DNA from: S010-25 sp964441285
Lineage (GTDB): Bacteria > Pseudomonadota > Gammaproteobacteria > SZUA-229
Length of the DNA stretch: 64,000 bases
Assembly (NCBI GenBank): GCA_964441285.1
Contig: CAYTUK010000005.1
Location: 108,459-172,458 of the forward strand
Reading direction: 5' to 3'
A program made the translations under genes and the position numbers. Below the pieces are notes generated by a model. It was not told where the DNA came from. It saw only the letters and a program-made list of their open reading frames with translations, and did no database searches. Positions 8,518 through 15,740 of the stretch are shown here, piece after piece. How positions within the stretch are numbered: the stretch's first letter is position 1; each line of letters begins with the position of its first letter.

Positions 8518-9096
8518 ATGGCTTTTGAATTACCCCCCTTACCCTTTGCACAGGATGCTCTAACACCACATATTTCTGCTGAAACGCTGGAATACCATTA
8601 TGGCAAACATCACAATGCCTACGTGGTCAATCTCAATAAACTCATTACTGGCACTGAGTTTGAAAACAGCTCACTGGAAGACATCATTACTCAATCTTCA
8701 GGCGGTATCTTTAATAACGCAGCACAGGTATGGAACCACACTTTCTACTGGAACTGTCTGTCACCCAATGGTGGCGGTGAACCCGATGGGGAACTGGCCG
8801 ATGCGATTAAGACGAAATGGGGCTCTTTTGATGCATTTAAGCAAAGCTTCGCGGCCGATTGCGTGGGTAATTTTGGCTCAGGCTGGACCTGGCTGGTCAA
8901 AAATAGCGCCGGTGAACTGGAAATTGTTAAAACCTCCAATGCAGGTAGCCCACTTACCACCGCGATGACACCTGTGATGACCTGTGATGTGTGGGAACAT
9001 GCTTATTACATTGATTACCGTAATGCACGTCCAGCTTATGTTGAAGCCTTCTGGAATCTGGTTAACTGGGAGTTTGCGGCAGGCAACTTCCGTTAA
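8518..9096 (+). CDS. sodB: Superoxide dismutase, Fe type
   Basis: Cytoplasmic enzyme that converts superoxide to oxygen and hydrogen peroxide. The 192-residue length and motifs fit the iron family: the N-terminus FELPPLPFAQDALTPHIS, the ligand-bearing HHNAYVVNLN, the AAQVWNHTFYWNCLSP segment typical of FeSOD, and the metal-binding DVWEHAYYIDY. GAGGA lies 8 bases before the ATG. It stands alone: a repeat copy lies upstream and a hairpin at 9109-9153 lies after it, towards the convergent flavoprotein gene. With rubrerythrin nearby it belongs to an oxidative-stress neighbourhood. No Fur box was recognised. Confidence 0.97.
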   Translation: MAFELPPLPFAQDALTPHISAETLEYHYGKHHNAYVVNLNKLITGTEFENSSLEDIITQSSGGIFNNAAQVWNHTFYWNCLSPNGGGEPDGELADAIKTKWGSFDAFKQSFAADCVGNFGSGWTWLVKNSAGELEIVKTSNAGSPLTTAMTPVMTCDVWEHAYYIDYRNARPAYVEAFWNLVNWEFAAGNFR

Positions 9097-9108
9097 ATCA
9101 CGCCATCT

Positions 9109-9153
9109 TGAATGCTGCCTGGTTAGCAGATTGCAGCCGCCTGGCAGCATTCA
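9109..9153 (+). terminator. Hairpin between convergent sodB and flavoprotein genes
   Basis: A perfect 11-bp inverted repeat (TGAATGCTGCC and GGCAGCATTCA) with a 23-base loop, followed on the plus strand by ACTTTAGTTT. It sits just after the sodB stop. The U-run is weak, so it may act as a terminator for sodB or in both directions. Confidence 0.55.
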
Positions 9154-9202
9154 GACTTTAGTTTGATGGCATAACACCTGGTTTTAACCAGACCAGACAC
9201 AG

Positions 9203-10597
9203 CTACACTTTTTCCAATTCCGCCAGTGCCTGTTTAACATCCAGTTTACTCAACACATTGTAGAGCGCTGCCTGTAATGCCTCCTCAATTACTGGGTGGT
9301 AAAATGGCATTTTTAGCATATCAAAAACCGTCAGTTTCTGCTGTATTGACCAGGCGACCAGATGCGCAAGGTGTTCGCCACTAACACAACACATACTGGC
9401 ACCCATCAATAAACCGTCAGCCTTACGCACATACAATCTTAACAAACCTCGGTTCTTACCCTTGATTAACGCACGCCCTACAGGTGCAAACTGGATTTCA
9501 CCTGTTGCAATTTCGGTTTCATCCAGTTCAGACAACGGCGTACCCACCGTAGCAATATTAGGATCGCAGAAAGTAATCGCCAGAGGTGTTTTACGCTTGA
9601 ACGCCTGCATCGGTGAATGCACTGCGTTATAACCCGCAACGCGACCTTCATGACCCGCTTCATGCAAAAGTGGACGGTCGACATTGACATCACCGACAAT
9701 AAATATCGGCAGCTTACCAATTTGCATCGTTAGTGGATCATAGACAGGAACACCACGGGCATCTAGCTCAATGTCGGTAACACTCAGATTCAACTGTCCC
9801 AGGTTAGGCTTGCGCCCCAGACTTGCCAACACTTTATCGACAACTATCGACTTTTCACCGGCCGTTACCCGTACTCCTTGAGCAACTTTTTCCAGTGATG
9901 CCATCTCACCCAGCCAAAGCGGCAAGGTTTTACCAATAATATTAATCGCCTGCTGATTCACTTCGGTATCATCCAGTCTGGCAATGGAATTTAATACATC
10001 GACACCAACAACATTTACCCCCAGTCGGTGTAGCGACTGGCCGATTTCCAGACCAATTGAACCCAGACCTATAACCGCCATTGAAGCTGGCAAGGTCTCC
10101 AGCTCAAAAAAGTTATCCGTGGTTACAATATTCTCGGCAAATTCCTGCCAGGCACCTGGAACCACGGGAGTTGAGCCGGTGGCAATAATAATTTTAGCCG
10201 CCTTTATCTGCTCACCATTGACCTCAATGATATTATTAGAAATGAATTTGGCATACCCATCAATCAAATGCTGCGCATCCATTTCATCCGTCACCCCCAG
10301 CGTTCGATCAACAAACACATCGCGCAAATCCTGCACATATTCCATACAGGCTGGAATATCCACTGATAATGCTTCAGCCCCATTAATCCCTTCACGGCCA
10401 AATAAATTTCTTCGATGAAAGTCTTCGGCAACCTGAATCATTACTTTCGATGGCATACAGCCAACACGCGCGCAAGTCGTTCCTAATTCACCACCATTAA
10501 TTAATACATAATTACTGGTTTCACGTTTAACCTGTGATAGCGCAAATAAACCTGCGCTGCCTGCCCCTAAAATAGCAACATCTACTTCGCGTATCAT
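9203..10597 (-). CDS. Dihydrolipoyl dehydrogenase-like pyridine nucleotide-disulfide oxidoreductase
   Basis: FAD flavoprotein of the dihydrolipoamide dehydrogenase/mercuric reductase/glutathione reductase family, 464 residues. It has an FAD-binding GAGSAG near the N-terminus, a redox-active CxxxxC in TTCARVGCMPSK, a second dinucleotide site (GLGSIGLEIG), and a C-terminal HPVIEE that supplies the His-Glu dyad. No lipoyl-domain, E1 or E2 gene is adjacent, so it is not part of a visible 2-oxoacid dehydrogenase operon. It is divergent from rubrerythrin across 412 bases and may serve redox or stress metabolism. The exact substrate (dihydrolipoamide or another disulfide) is open. Confidence 0.85.
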   Translation of the reverse strand: MIREVDVAILGAGSAGLFALSQVKRETSNYVLINGGELGTTCARVGCMPSKVMIQVAEDFHRRNLFGREGINGAEALSVDIPACMEYVQDLRDVFVDRTLGVTDEMDAQHLIDGYAKFISNNIIEVNGEQIKAAKIIIATGSTPVVPGAWQEFAENIVTTDNFFELETLPASMAVIGLGSIGLEIGQSLHRLGVNVVGVDVLNSIARLDDTEVNQQAINIIGKTLPLWLGEMASLEKVAQGVRVTAGEKSIVVDKVLASLGRKPNLGQLNLSVTDIELDARGVPVYDPLTMQIGKLPIFIVGDVNVDRPLLHEAGHEGRVAGYNAVHSPMQAFKRKTPLAITFCDPNIATVGTPLSELDETEIATGEIQFAPVGRALIKGKNRGLLRLYVRKADGLLMGASMCCVSGEHLAHLVAWSIQQKLTVFDMLKMPFYHPVIEEALQAALYNVLSKLDVKQALAELEKV

Positions 10598-10910
10598 TGA
10601 TAACCTCTAACGTAGCTTGTGGTTGTTTATATTATCGCTGTTGCCCCGCTAACTATTGATGACAGGAATCCCGATTCAGCTCAGAAGGCATAATTATCAA
10701 ACCGCCCCACATCCATGCATTCTCCATCTACAAGCTTAGCGTGCTGGTCGTGTATTATATAGGTAATTGCCCTGGATAATAACGCTACAGCGAAATAATA
10801 GCCTCGAACCCATTAGTTGAACAGTCTAATTTTAAAACTAAACTTCTCCCTTTTCCGCTGACCTTAACCTCAATTAACCGCTTGCTTTGGCTGAAAATAT
10901 AAATTCAGAC

Positions 10911-10939
10911 TTGACATAAGGAAACTTCTAATTTAGACT
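10911..10939 (+). promoter_or_regulatory. Sigma-70 promoter of rubrerythrin
   Basis: A perfect -35 TTGACA (10911-10916) is followed after 17 bases by a -10-like TAGACT (10934-10939, 4 of 6 matches). The start would lie near 10946, giving a leader of about 64 bases. The -10 is covered by the operator-like palindrome at 10933-10947. Confidence 0.6.
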
Positions 10940-10947
10940 CTATCTAA
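10933..10947. promoter_or_regulatory. Irr/Fur-family operator-like palindrome over the rubrerythrin -10
   Basis: The perfect inverted repeat TTAGA-CTCTA-TCTAA (TTTAGA on the left with one more base) resembles Irr/PerR-type boxes, in which TTAGA and TCTAA half-sites face each other. It overlaps the -10 hexamer, the position expected for a repressor. The candidate regulator is the Irr-like gene at 13538-13975, which flanks the operon. Binding is inferred. Confidence 0.55.
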
Positions 10948-11009
10948 CTAGATTTGGGTGTACACTTTAGCACCTTATTTAGCAGTACAACCATACTTTG
11001 GAGAACATC

Positions 11010-11426
11010 ATGGGATTAAAAGACAGTAAAACTGAACAAAATTTAAAAGATGCCTTTTCGGGTGAATCACAGGCAAATCGCCGTTATCTGTACTTTGCAG
11101 CCAAGGCTGATATTGAAGGCTTTAACGACGTTTCCGCTGTTTTCCGCTCAACTGCGGAAGGCGAAACCGGCCATGCACACGGCCACCTGGAATATCTGGA
11201 AGAAACCGGTGACCCAGCAACAGGATTACCCATTGGTAGCACTGACAGCAACCTGAAAGCAGCCATCGCCGGTGAAACCCACGAATATACTGACATGTAC
11301 CCAGGGATGGCAAAAACTGCGCGTGATGAAGGTTTTGATGAAATTGCCGACTGGTTTGAAACCCTGGCAAAAGCTGAGCGCTCACACGCTAACCGCTTCC
11401 AGAAAGCATTGGACAGCATGGATTAA
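11010..11426 (+). CDS. rbr: Rubrerythrin (ferritin-like di-iron domain only)
   Basis: Di-iron peroxidase that reduces hydrogen peroxide in the cytoplasm. The 138-residue protein is a four-helix bundle with the expected ligands: glutamate in SGESQAN, Glu/His in EGETGHAHGH, glutamate in AGETHEY, and Glu/His in KAERSHANRF. It lacks the C-terminal rubredoxin domain of classical rubrerythrin, so electrons must come from a separate partner. The ATG at 11010 is chosen because GGAG lies just upstream; a TTG at 10998 is also in frame. It heads an operon with a GlpC-like Fe-S protein and a DUF3501 protein, and a hairpin lies between the first two genes. Confidence 0.95.
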   Translation: MGLKDSKTEQNLKDAFSGESQANRRYLYFAAKADIEGFNDVSAVFRSTAEGETGHAHGHLEYLEETGDPATGLPIGSTDSNLKAAIAGETHEYTDMYPGMAKTARDEGFDEIADWFETLAKAERSHANRFQKALDSMD

Positions 11427-11451
11427 TCGACCCTGGCCTGATTAATCCAAA

Positions 11452-11482
11452 GGCCGAATCGGGTTATTTTCTCGACTCGGCC
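11452..11482 (+). terminator. Terminator/attenuator hairpin after rubrerythrin
   Basis: The arms GGCCGAATCG and CGACTCGGCC pair over ten positions with one mismatch around an 11-base loop, followed by TATTTT. This probably lets rubrerythrin be made in excess over the two downstream genes by partial termination or by 3' protection. Confidence 0.65.
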
Positions 11483-11550
11483 TATTTTCAATTCAGGTTT
11501 CATATACACCTCAATAGACAGACAGTAATAATAGACACCGAGAAGAAGCT

Positions 11551-12876
11551 ATGCGCGAAGGTAACCTGGAAGCCCCGACCCGACACCCCTTAGGGCAGGA
11601 CACGACCGAGTTTTGGGACGAAGCAAATTTAAATACTGAGCTCGAACGGGTATTTGAAATTTGCCACGGCTGTCGTCGCTGCGTTAGCCTGTGTGGTTCT
11701 TTTCCGATTTTATTTGACCTGATTGATGAATCTGACACCATGGACGTTGATGGTGTCAATAAAACCGATTACTGGAAAGTGGTCGATAACTGTTACCTCT
11801 GCGACTTATGTTTCCAGATCAAGTGTCCCTATGTACCACCGCATGAATGGAACGTAGACTTTCCACACCTGATGTTGCGCGCCAAAGCAGTAAAATACAA
11901 AAATGGTGACACTAAAATACGCGACCGACTCATCACCTCAACCGACACACTGGGTAAATTTGCCAGTATCCCAGTTATTACTCAGGCAGTAAATGCTGTA
12001 AATAACAATAGCCTGACTCGCAAGCTGCTGGATAAAACACTGGGTATTCACCCTGATTCTCTATTACCTAAATATCACTCAGCCACTTTATTTAAACGCG
12101 ATGCTGGGCGGAAACGCGCTGATTTCAACATTGAAACCACCGAAACCACCAGTGGCAAAGTTGCCCTGTTTGCGACCTGTTACGGCAATTACAACGAACC
12201 ACAACTCGGCGAAGACCTTATCAAGGTATTTGAACACAATAATATTCCTGTGCTGCTAGTTCAGGATACGCAGTGCTGTGGTATGCCTAAACTTGAACTT
12301 GGCGATCTAAATGCCGTTAGCCGTTTAAAAGACCACAATATTCCGCTTCTTTCCAGACTGGTTGATGATGGCTGGGATATTATTACGCCCATACCTTCAT
12401 GTACTCTGATGTACAAACAGGAACTGCCCTTAATGTTTCCCCAGGACAAGCAGATACAAAAAGTTAAAAACGCCATGTTTGACCCCTTTGAATATCTAAT
12501 GCTGCGCCATAAGGGGGGCAAGCTCAATACCGACTTCAAAAAACCGCTGGGTAAAATTTCCTATCACGTTGCCTGCCACCAACGCGTGCAGAAGATTGGC
12601 ATGAAAACTCGCGATCTACTAAATTTAATCCCACAGACAGAAGTATTACCCATCGAACGCTGCTCCGGCCATGATGGTACCTATACATTCAAAAGCGAAT
12701 ACCACGCTACCGCAATGAAAATTTGCCAACCAGTGGTGAATAAGGTGAAACAGGCCAATGCTGATTTTTATACCAGCGATTGCGCGATGGCTGGACACCA
12801 CATTGAAGCCGGGCTAGCGGATGACAGCAAACCCACTCATCCCATTTCACTGATACGTCTGGCATACGACCTATAA
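11551..12876 (+). CDS. GlpC/HdrD-like Fe-S protein with two 4Fe-4S and two CCG-type domains
   Basis: A 441-residue cytoplasmic iron-sulfur protein related to GlpC and heterodisulfide reductase subunit D. Two ferredoxin-type clusters are visible: CHGCRRCVSLCGS near residue 38 and CYLCDLCFQIKCP near residue 77. The C-terminal half has two cysteine-rich modules, the first with CYGNYNEP...CCGMPKLELGD and the second with ACHQR...CSGHDGT, where the usual Cys-Cys-Gly is CSG. No membrane anchor is evident. It follows rubrerythrin and precedes a DUF3501 gene by 22 bases, a linkage I associate with peroxide defence. It may pass electrons to rubrerythrin; that role is inferred. It is not the canonical glpC, because glpA and glpB are absent. 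Confidence 0.85.
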   Translation: MREGNLEAPTRHPLGQDTTEFWDEANLNTELERVFEICHGCRRCVSLCGSFPILFDLIDESDTMDVDGVNKTDYWKVVDNCYLCDLCFQIKCPYVPPHEWNVDFPHLMLRAKAVKYKNGDTKIRDRLITSTDTLGKFASIPVITQAVNAVNNNSLTRKLLDKTLGIHPDSLLPKYHSATLFKRDAGRKRADFNIETTETTSGKVALFATCYGNYNEPQLGEDLIKVFEHNNIPVLLVQDTQCCGMPKLELGDLNAVSRLKDHNIPLLSRLVDDGWDIITPIPSCTLMYKQELPLMFPQDKQIQKVKNAMFDPFEYLMLRHKGGKLNTDFKKPLGKISYHVACHQRVQKIGMKTRDLLNLIPQTEVLPIERCSGHDGTYTFKSEYHATAMKICQPVVNKVKQANADFYTSDCAMAGHHIEAGLADDSKPTHPISLIRLAYDL

Positions 12877-12898
12877 CTTAAACATCAGGAGCGATACA

Positions 12899-13495
12899 AT
12901 GGCCATATCCTCAAACAAACTAAACCGCGAAGACCTGTACAGCCTCGAAAAATACGCTGAGATTCGTGACGACTTTCGCAGAAAAATTATTAAACATAAA
13001 GAAAATCGTCGCCTCGAATTAGGCGACAATCTGGTGCTGTTATTCGAAGACAGGCTTATTATGCAATATCAAGTTCAAGAAATGCTGAAAGCAGAAAAAA
13101 TCTTCGATGCAGAAGGCATCGCAGAGGAGCTGGCAGTGTATAACGCATTAATCCCCGATGGCAATAACTTTAAGGCCACCATGATGATTCAGTACACCGA
13201 TGTCGAAGAACGCCAGCGTATGCTGGGGCAGCTGCTCGGTATAGAAAATCTGGTCTGGATACAGGTTGAAGGTTTTGACAAGGTGTTCGCCATTGCCGAC
13301 GAAGACCTTGAGCGCGATACCGAAGAAAAAACCTCTGCGGTACATTTTCTGCGCTTTGAACTAAGTGCTGACATGGTAGCAGCGATCAAAACCAATGCAG
13401 CAATCTCATCCGGTGTTGCCCATAAGAACTATACTGTTCCACTTATACCACTAGCTAAAAATATTACCGACGCGTTAAGGCAGGATTTAAGCTAA
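12899..13495 (+). CDS. DUF3501 family protein
   Basis: A 198-residue soluble protein matching DUF3501 as I know it: the N-terminus KLNREDLYSLEKYAEIRDDFRRKIIKHKENRR, then LGDNLVLLFEDRLIMQYQVQEMLKAEKIF, then an acidic region with EELAVYNALIPDGNNFKATMMIQY. No cysteine or known cofactor motif is evident. Its function is unknown. Tight spacing (22 bases, AGGAG before the ATG) puts it in the rubrerythrin/GlpC-like operon, so it is probably an accessory factor of that system. The convergent gene is an Irr/Fur-type regulator. Confidence 0.85.
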   Translation: MAISSNKLNREDLYSLEKYAEIRDDFRRKIIKHKENRRLELGDNLVLLFEDRLIMQYQVQEMLKAEKIFDAEGIAEELAVYNALIPDGNNFKATMMIQYTDVEERQRMLGQLLGIENLVWIQVEGFDKVFAIADEDLERDTEEKTSAVHFLRFELSADMVAAIKTNAAISSGVAHKNYTVPLIPLAKNITDALRQDLS

Positions 13496-13537
13496 AACTA
13501 GCTGAATCGCTGTTTAGTAACTGGCGCTAAGTGATGA

Positions 13538-13975
13538 CTAAATAGCCATCGCGGATGAAACTTTAATGACAACCGCTGTTTCTATTACTCGCAGATTATC
13601 CGGTACCACCACATTACTCACCGTATCAATGTCAACATCGAAAATATCACTTAATTCACCCGTATCAATATTATACAGATGGTGGTGCTTTTCAATATTT
13701 GAATCATAAAAAACACGTTCCCGATCAACTAGCACTTCACGCACGACACCCTTCTCTGCGAACAGGCCCATTGTGTTGTATACCGTCGCTCGAGAGACAT
13801 TATTTCCAGCCGCCTTCACCCCATCTAAAATCTTATCAGCAGACAGATGTTGCGGCGCACGGAAGAGAAATTCTGCAATCTCAACACGCTGACGAGTTGG
13901 TGCAATACTATAGTGCTGTAGCATCGCAATAACACCGCTAGGCTTAAGTGGGAACGTAATCTCAAAATTTTTCAT
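13538..13975 (-). CDS. Irr-type Fur family transcriptional regulator
   Basis: A 145-residue winged-helix metalloregulator. The DNA-binding half shows APTRQRVEIAEFLF and VSRATVYNTMGLF, and the dimerisation half shows EKHHHLYNIDTGELSDI. There is no cysteine anywhere, so the structural CxxC zinc site of Fur, Zur and many PerR proteins is missing. This and the HHH motif fit the Irr subgroup, which answers to haem/iron status or peroxide. It converges with the rubrerythrin operon, whose promoter carries a TTAGA-N5-TCTAA palindrome. A TATAAT hexamer ends 6 bases before the ATG, so the mRNA may be leaderless. An alternative start at Met18 is possible. The Irr assignment is by motif only. Confidence 0.85.
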   Translation of the reverse strand: MKNFEITFPLKPSGVIAMLQHYSIAPTRQRVEIAEFLFRAPQHLSADKILDGVKAAGNNVSRATVYNTMGLFAEKGVVREVLVDRERVFYDSNIEKHHHLYNIDTGELSDIFDVDIDTVSNVVVPDNLRVIETAVVIKVSSAMAI

Positions 13976-13981
13976 GTCTAC

Positions 13982-13987
13982 ATTATA
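13982..13987 (-). promoter_or_regulatory. -10 hexamer of the Irr-like gene, abutting its start codon
   Basis: On the minus strand the consensus TATAAT ends only 6 bases before the ATG (13975). A 4-of-6 -35 (TTTATA, 14005-14010) lies 17 bases upstream of it. Transcription would begin at or within a base or two of the A of the ATG, and no Shine-Dalgarno sequence fits. Confidence 0.5.
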
Positions 13988-14027
13988 GCCAATAATTTAA
14001 AAAATATAAATACATAACCTGTAATTA

Positions 14028-14161
14028 TTACTGGAACGAATGAAAAGGCTACCCATGGTTAAAGACACGCGGATGAATACATCCATGTAGACTCGACACC
14101 TGCATCACTGCGGCTGACGGCCTTAAACAATGGGTAGCCTTTTCATCTGTGCTGCTAGTAT
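14028..14161 (+). repeat. Palindromic interspersed repeat, copy 3 (full, reference orientation)
   Basis: The cleanest copy, between the Irr-like gene and djlA. The left tip TTACTGGAACGAATGAAAAG leads into GGCTACCCATGGTTAAAGAC. The right side GTCAGCCGCAG-complement core is followed by CTTAAACAATGGGTAGCC and TTTTCATCTG. Arms of about 22 bases pair nearly perfectly. The core holds GATGAATACATCCATGTAG. The remaining sequence up to djlA (14162-14362) shows no recognised element. Confidence 0.85.
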
Positions 14162-14362
14162 GTCATGAATACCGATAATTCATCTCTCGGTATCCCCCCT
14201 TAATTGAATAGATGCAAGCATCATTGACACAGGCACTTGATCATTAATAATGAATAAAATGCAACCCAACTCTGCCCGCATCAAAATACCATCAGTTCGT
14301 GCAAAATTAAGCATAAATGTTAAACTTATGCACCTTATTAACGAATAGCATATAGAATTATT

Positions 14363-15136
14363 ATGGCATGGTGGGGAACAGTAATTGGTGGTACGTTAGG
14401 GTGGATGTTTGGTGGCCCGCTCGGGGCAGTTCTGGGCGCTGCATTAGGCGGTAATTTTGACCGCGGTCTGGCACTCGGCGATAACCATCATCCACAGTTT
14501 GGCCTAGGTGGACAGGAGCGGATTCAGGCGGCTTTTTTTACTGCAACTTTTTCTGTCATGGGGCATATTGCCAAGGCAGATGGTCATGTCAGCGCACAGG
14601 AAATCGGTGCGGCACAAAACCTGATGGCACAAATGCAGTTAAATGCCCAGCAACGCCAGGCGGCCAAAAAATTATTTGAACAGGGTAAGGCTGATGACTT
14701 CCCACTCAACGATATTCTGCTGCAATTTAGAAAGGAATGCCATCGCCGCCGTAATTTGATTCAAATGTTTGTTGAAATTCAAATTGGTACTGCACTTGCC
14801 GATGGCGAGCTTGACCCTAAAGAAAAACAGATAATCTATCTTATTGGCCAAATTCTGGGATTTTCCCATACTGCAATTGAGCACCTGTTTGGTCTTGCCA
14901 GTGGTGGTCATGCAAGCTCGAATGACACACTTTCACTCAAGCAGGCTTATGGTGTTCTGGGTATAGATGAAGGTGCCAGTGAACCCGAAGTCAAAAAAGC
15001 CTATCGGCGTTTGATGAGCCAACATCACCCCGACAAGCTGGTATCAAAGGGGTTGCCTGATGAAATGATTGCGCTGGCAACAAAAAAGACACAGGAAATT
15101 CGCAAAGCCTACGAATACATCAAAAAATACAGGTAA
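14363..15136 (+). CDS. djlA: Co-chaperone DjlA (TerB-like domain plus C-terminal J domain)
   Basis: Membrane-linked DnaK co-chaperone, 257 residues. The N-terminus is a glycine-zipper-like hydrophobic segment (GGTLGWMFGGPLGAVLGAAL, residues 8-27). A TerB-like helical domain with acidic metal-site motifs follows (IAKADGHVSAQEI, IGTALADGELDPKEK). A C-terminal J domain carries the essential HPD in MSQHHPDKL. Order and length agree with DjlA. The ribosome-binding site is weak. A small gene of unknown function starts 7 bases after the stop and is probably co-transcribed. Confidence 0.93.
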   Translation: MAWWGTVIGGTLGWMFGGPLGAVLGAALGGNFDRGLALGDNHHPQFGLGGQERIQAAFFTATFSVMGHIAKADGHVSAQEIGAAQNLMAQMQLNAQQRQAAKKLFEQGKADDFPLNDILLQFRKECHRRRNLIQMFVEIQIGTALADGELDPKEKQIIYLIGQILGFSHTAIEHLFGLASGGHASSNDTLSLKQAYGVLGIDEGASEPEVKKAYRRLMSQHHPDKLVSKGLPDEMIALATKKTQEIRKAYEYIKKYR

Positions 15137-15142
15137 ATACCC

Positions 15143-15466
15143 ATGGAAATTAGTGGTCCACTTTCAATCAATGTTATCGATAATGAGACCGGTACGCGTG
15201 AACTGCATTTAAGCTTCAAACCTGACTTCCGAATACTCACACCACCACAGCAGGCCAAAGCTTTTCAACACTTTATCAACCAACTAAACGAGGAAATTCA
15301 CACTCTCGATAAAACTGATCCAAACTATCAGGGTATACTTACTATCTTGCAGGTTTGCGAACAGCTCAACCCACATATTGACGCAAATGAGCTGCCGCTG
15401 GAAGAAACCATTATCGTAACCTTGCAGACACAAAATCTGTTTGGCAATATCCAGATCATTAACTGA
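15143..15466 (+). CDS. Small hypothetical protein, 107 aa, downstream of djlA
   Basis: An unrecognised soluble protein with no cysteine-rich, membrane or signal features beyond a single cysteine (VCEQL). The first half is beta-rich (SGPLSINVIDNETGTRELHLSF); a helical middle follows (TPPQQAKAFQHFINQLNEEI) and the tail is hydrophobic (ETIIVTLQTQNLFGNIQIIN). The 6-base gap after djlA and compatible codon use support a real gene in one transcript with djlA, although the ribosome-binding site is poor. It could assist DjlA, but nothing in the sequence proves that. Confidence 0.6.
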   Translation: MEISGPLSINVIDNETGTRELHLSFKPDFRILTPPQQAKAFQHFINQLNEEIHTLDKTDPNYQGILTILQVCEQLNPHIDANELPLEETIIVTLQTQNLFGNIQIIN

Positions 15467-15545
15467 ACAGACACTGATTAAGCCTGAGTCGCGAACCCAA
15501 GCGTCAATCCTGGGCTAATTAGCCATAAAAATCGCAGCCCCCCCC

Positions 15546-15622
15546 CTGTCGGCTCATCACCCGCATCCCTGCGGCTGACGATCCTGAACAATGGGTATCT
15601 TTTTCATCTGTACTGTTAGTAA
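15546..15622 (+). repeat. Palindromic interspersed repeat, copy 4 (right half only)
   Basis: Only the right half remains: CTGTCGGCTCATCAC, CTGCGGCTGACG, GAACAATGGGTATC, TTTTCATCTGTACTG and the tip TTAGTAA. The left arm is absent; a C-run (15538-15546) marks the junction. The rest of the gap between 15467 and 15740 shows no gene. Confidence 0.75.
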
Positions 15623-15740
15623 GTGCTTGAAACAAACCCTGTGTGGAACTATACAAAAAGCGTATAGTCAGGAACTAAGTCGACTAAAAATTAATGATAT
15701 AACGTATTTGCCCCCTGTTCCCCCTGGCTTATAGGCAAAA

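Larger units (their letters stand above)
10598..11009. other. Divergent promoter region, flavoprotein gene / rubrerythrin
   Basis: This 412-base stretch has no gene. It holds the rubrerythrin promoter and a palindromic operator at 10933-10947. A small inverted repeat CTGAA-N8-TTCAG lies just upstream, near 10891-10908. Nothing recognisable was seen in 10598-10880 apart from the expected promoter of the minus-strand flavoprotein gene. Confidence 0.5.
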
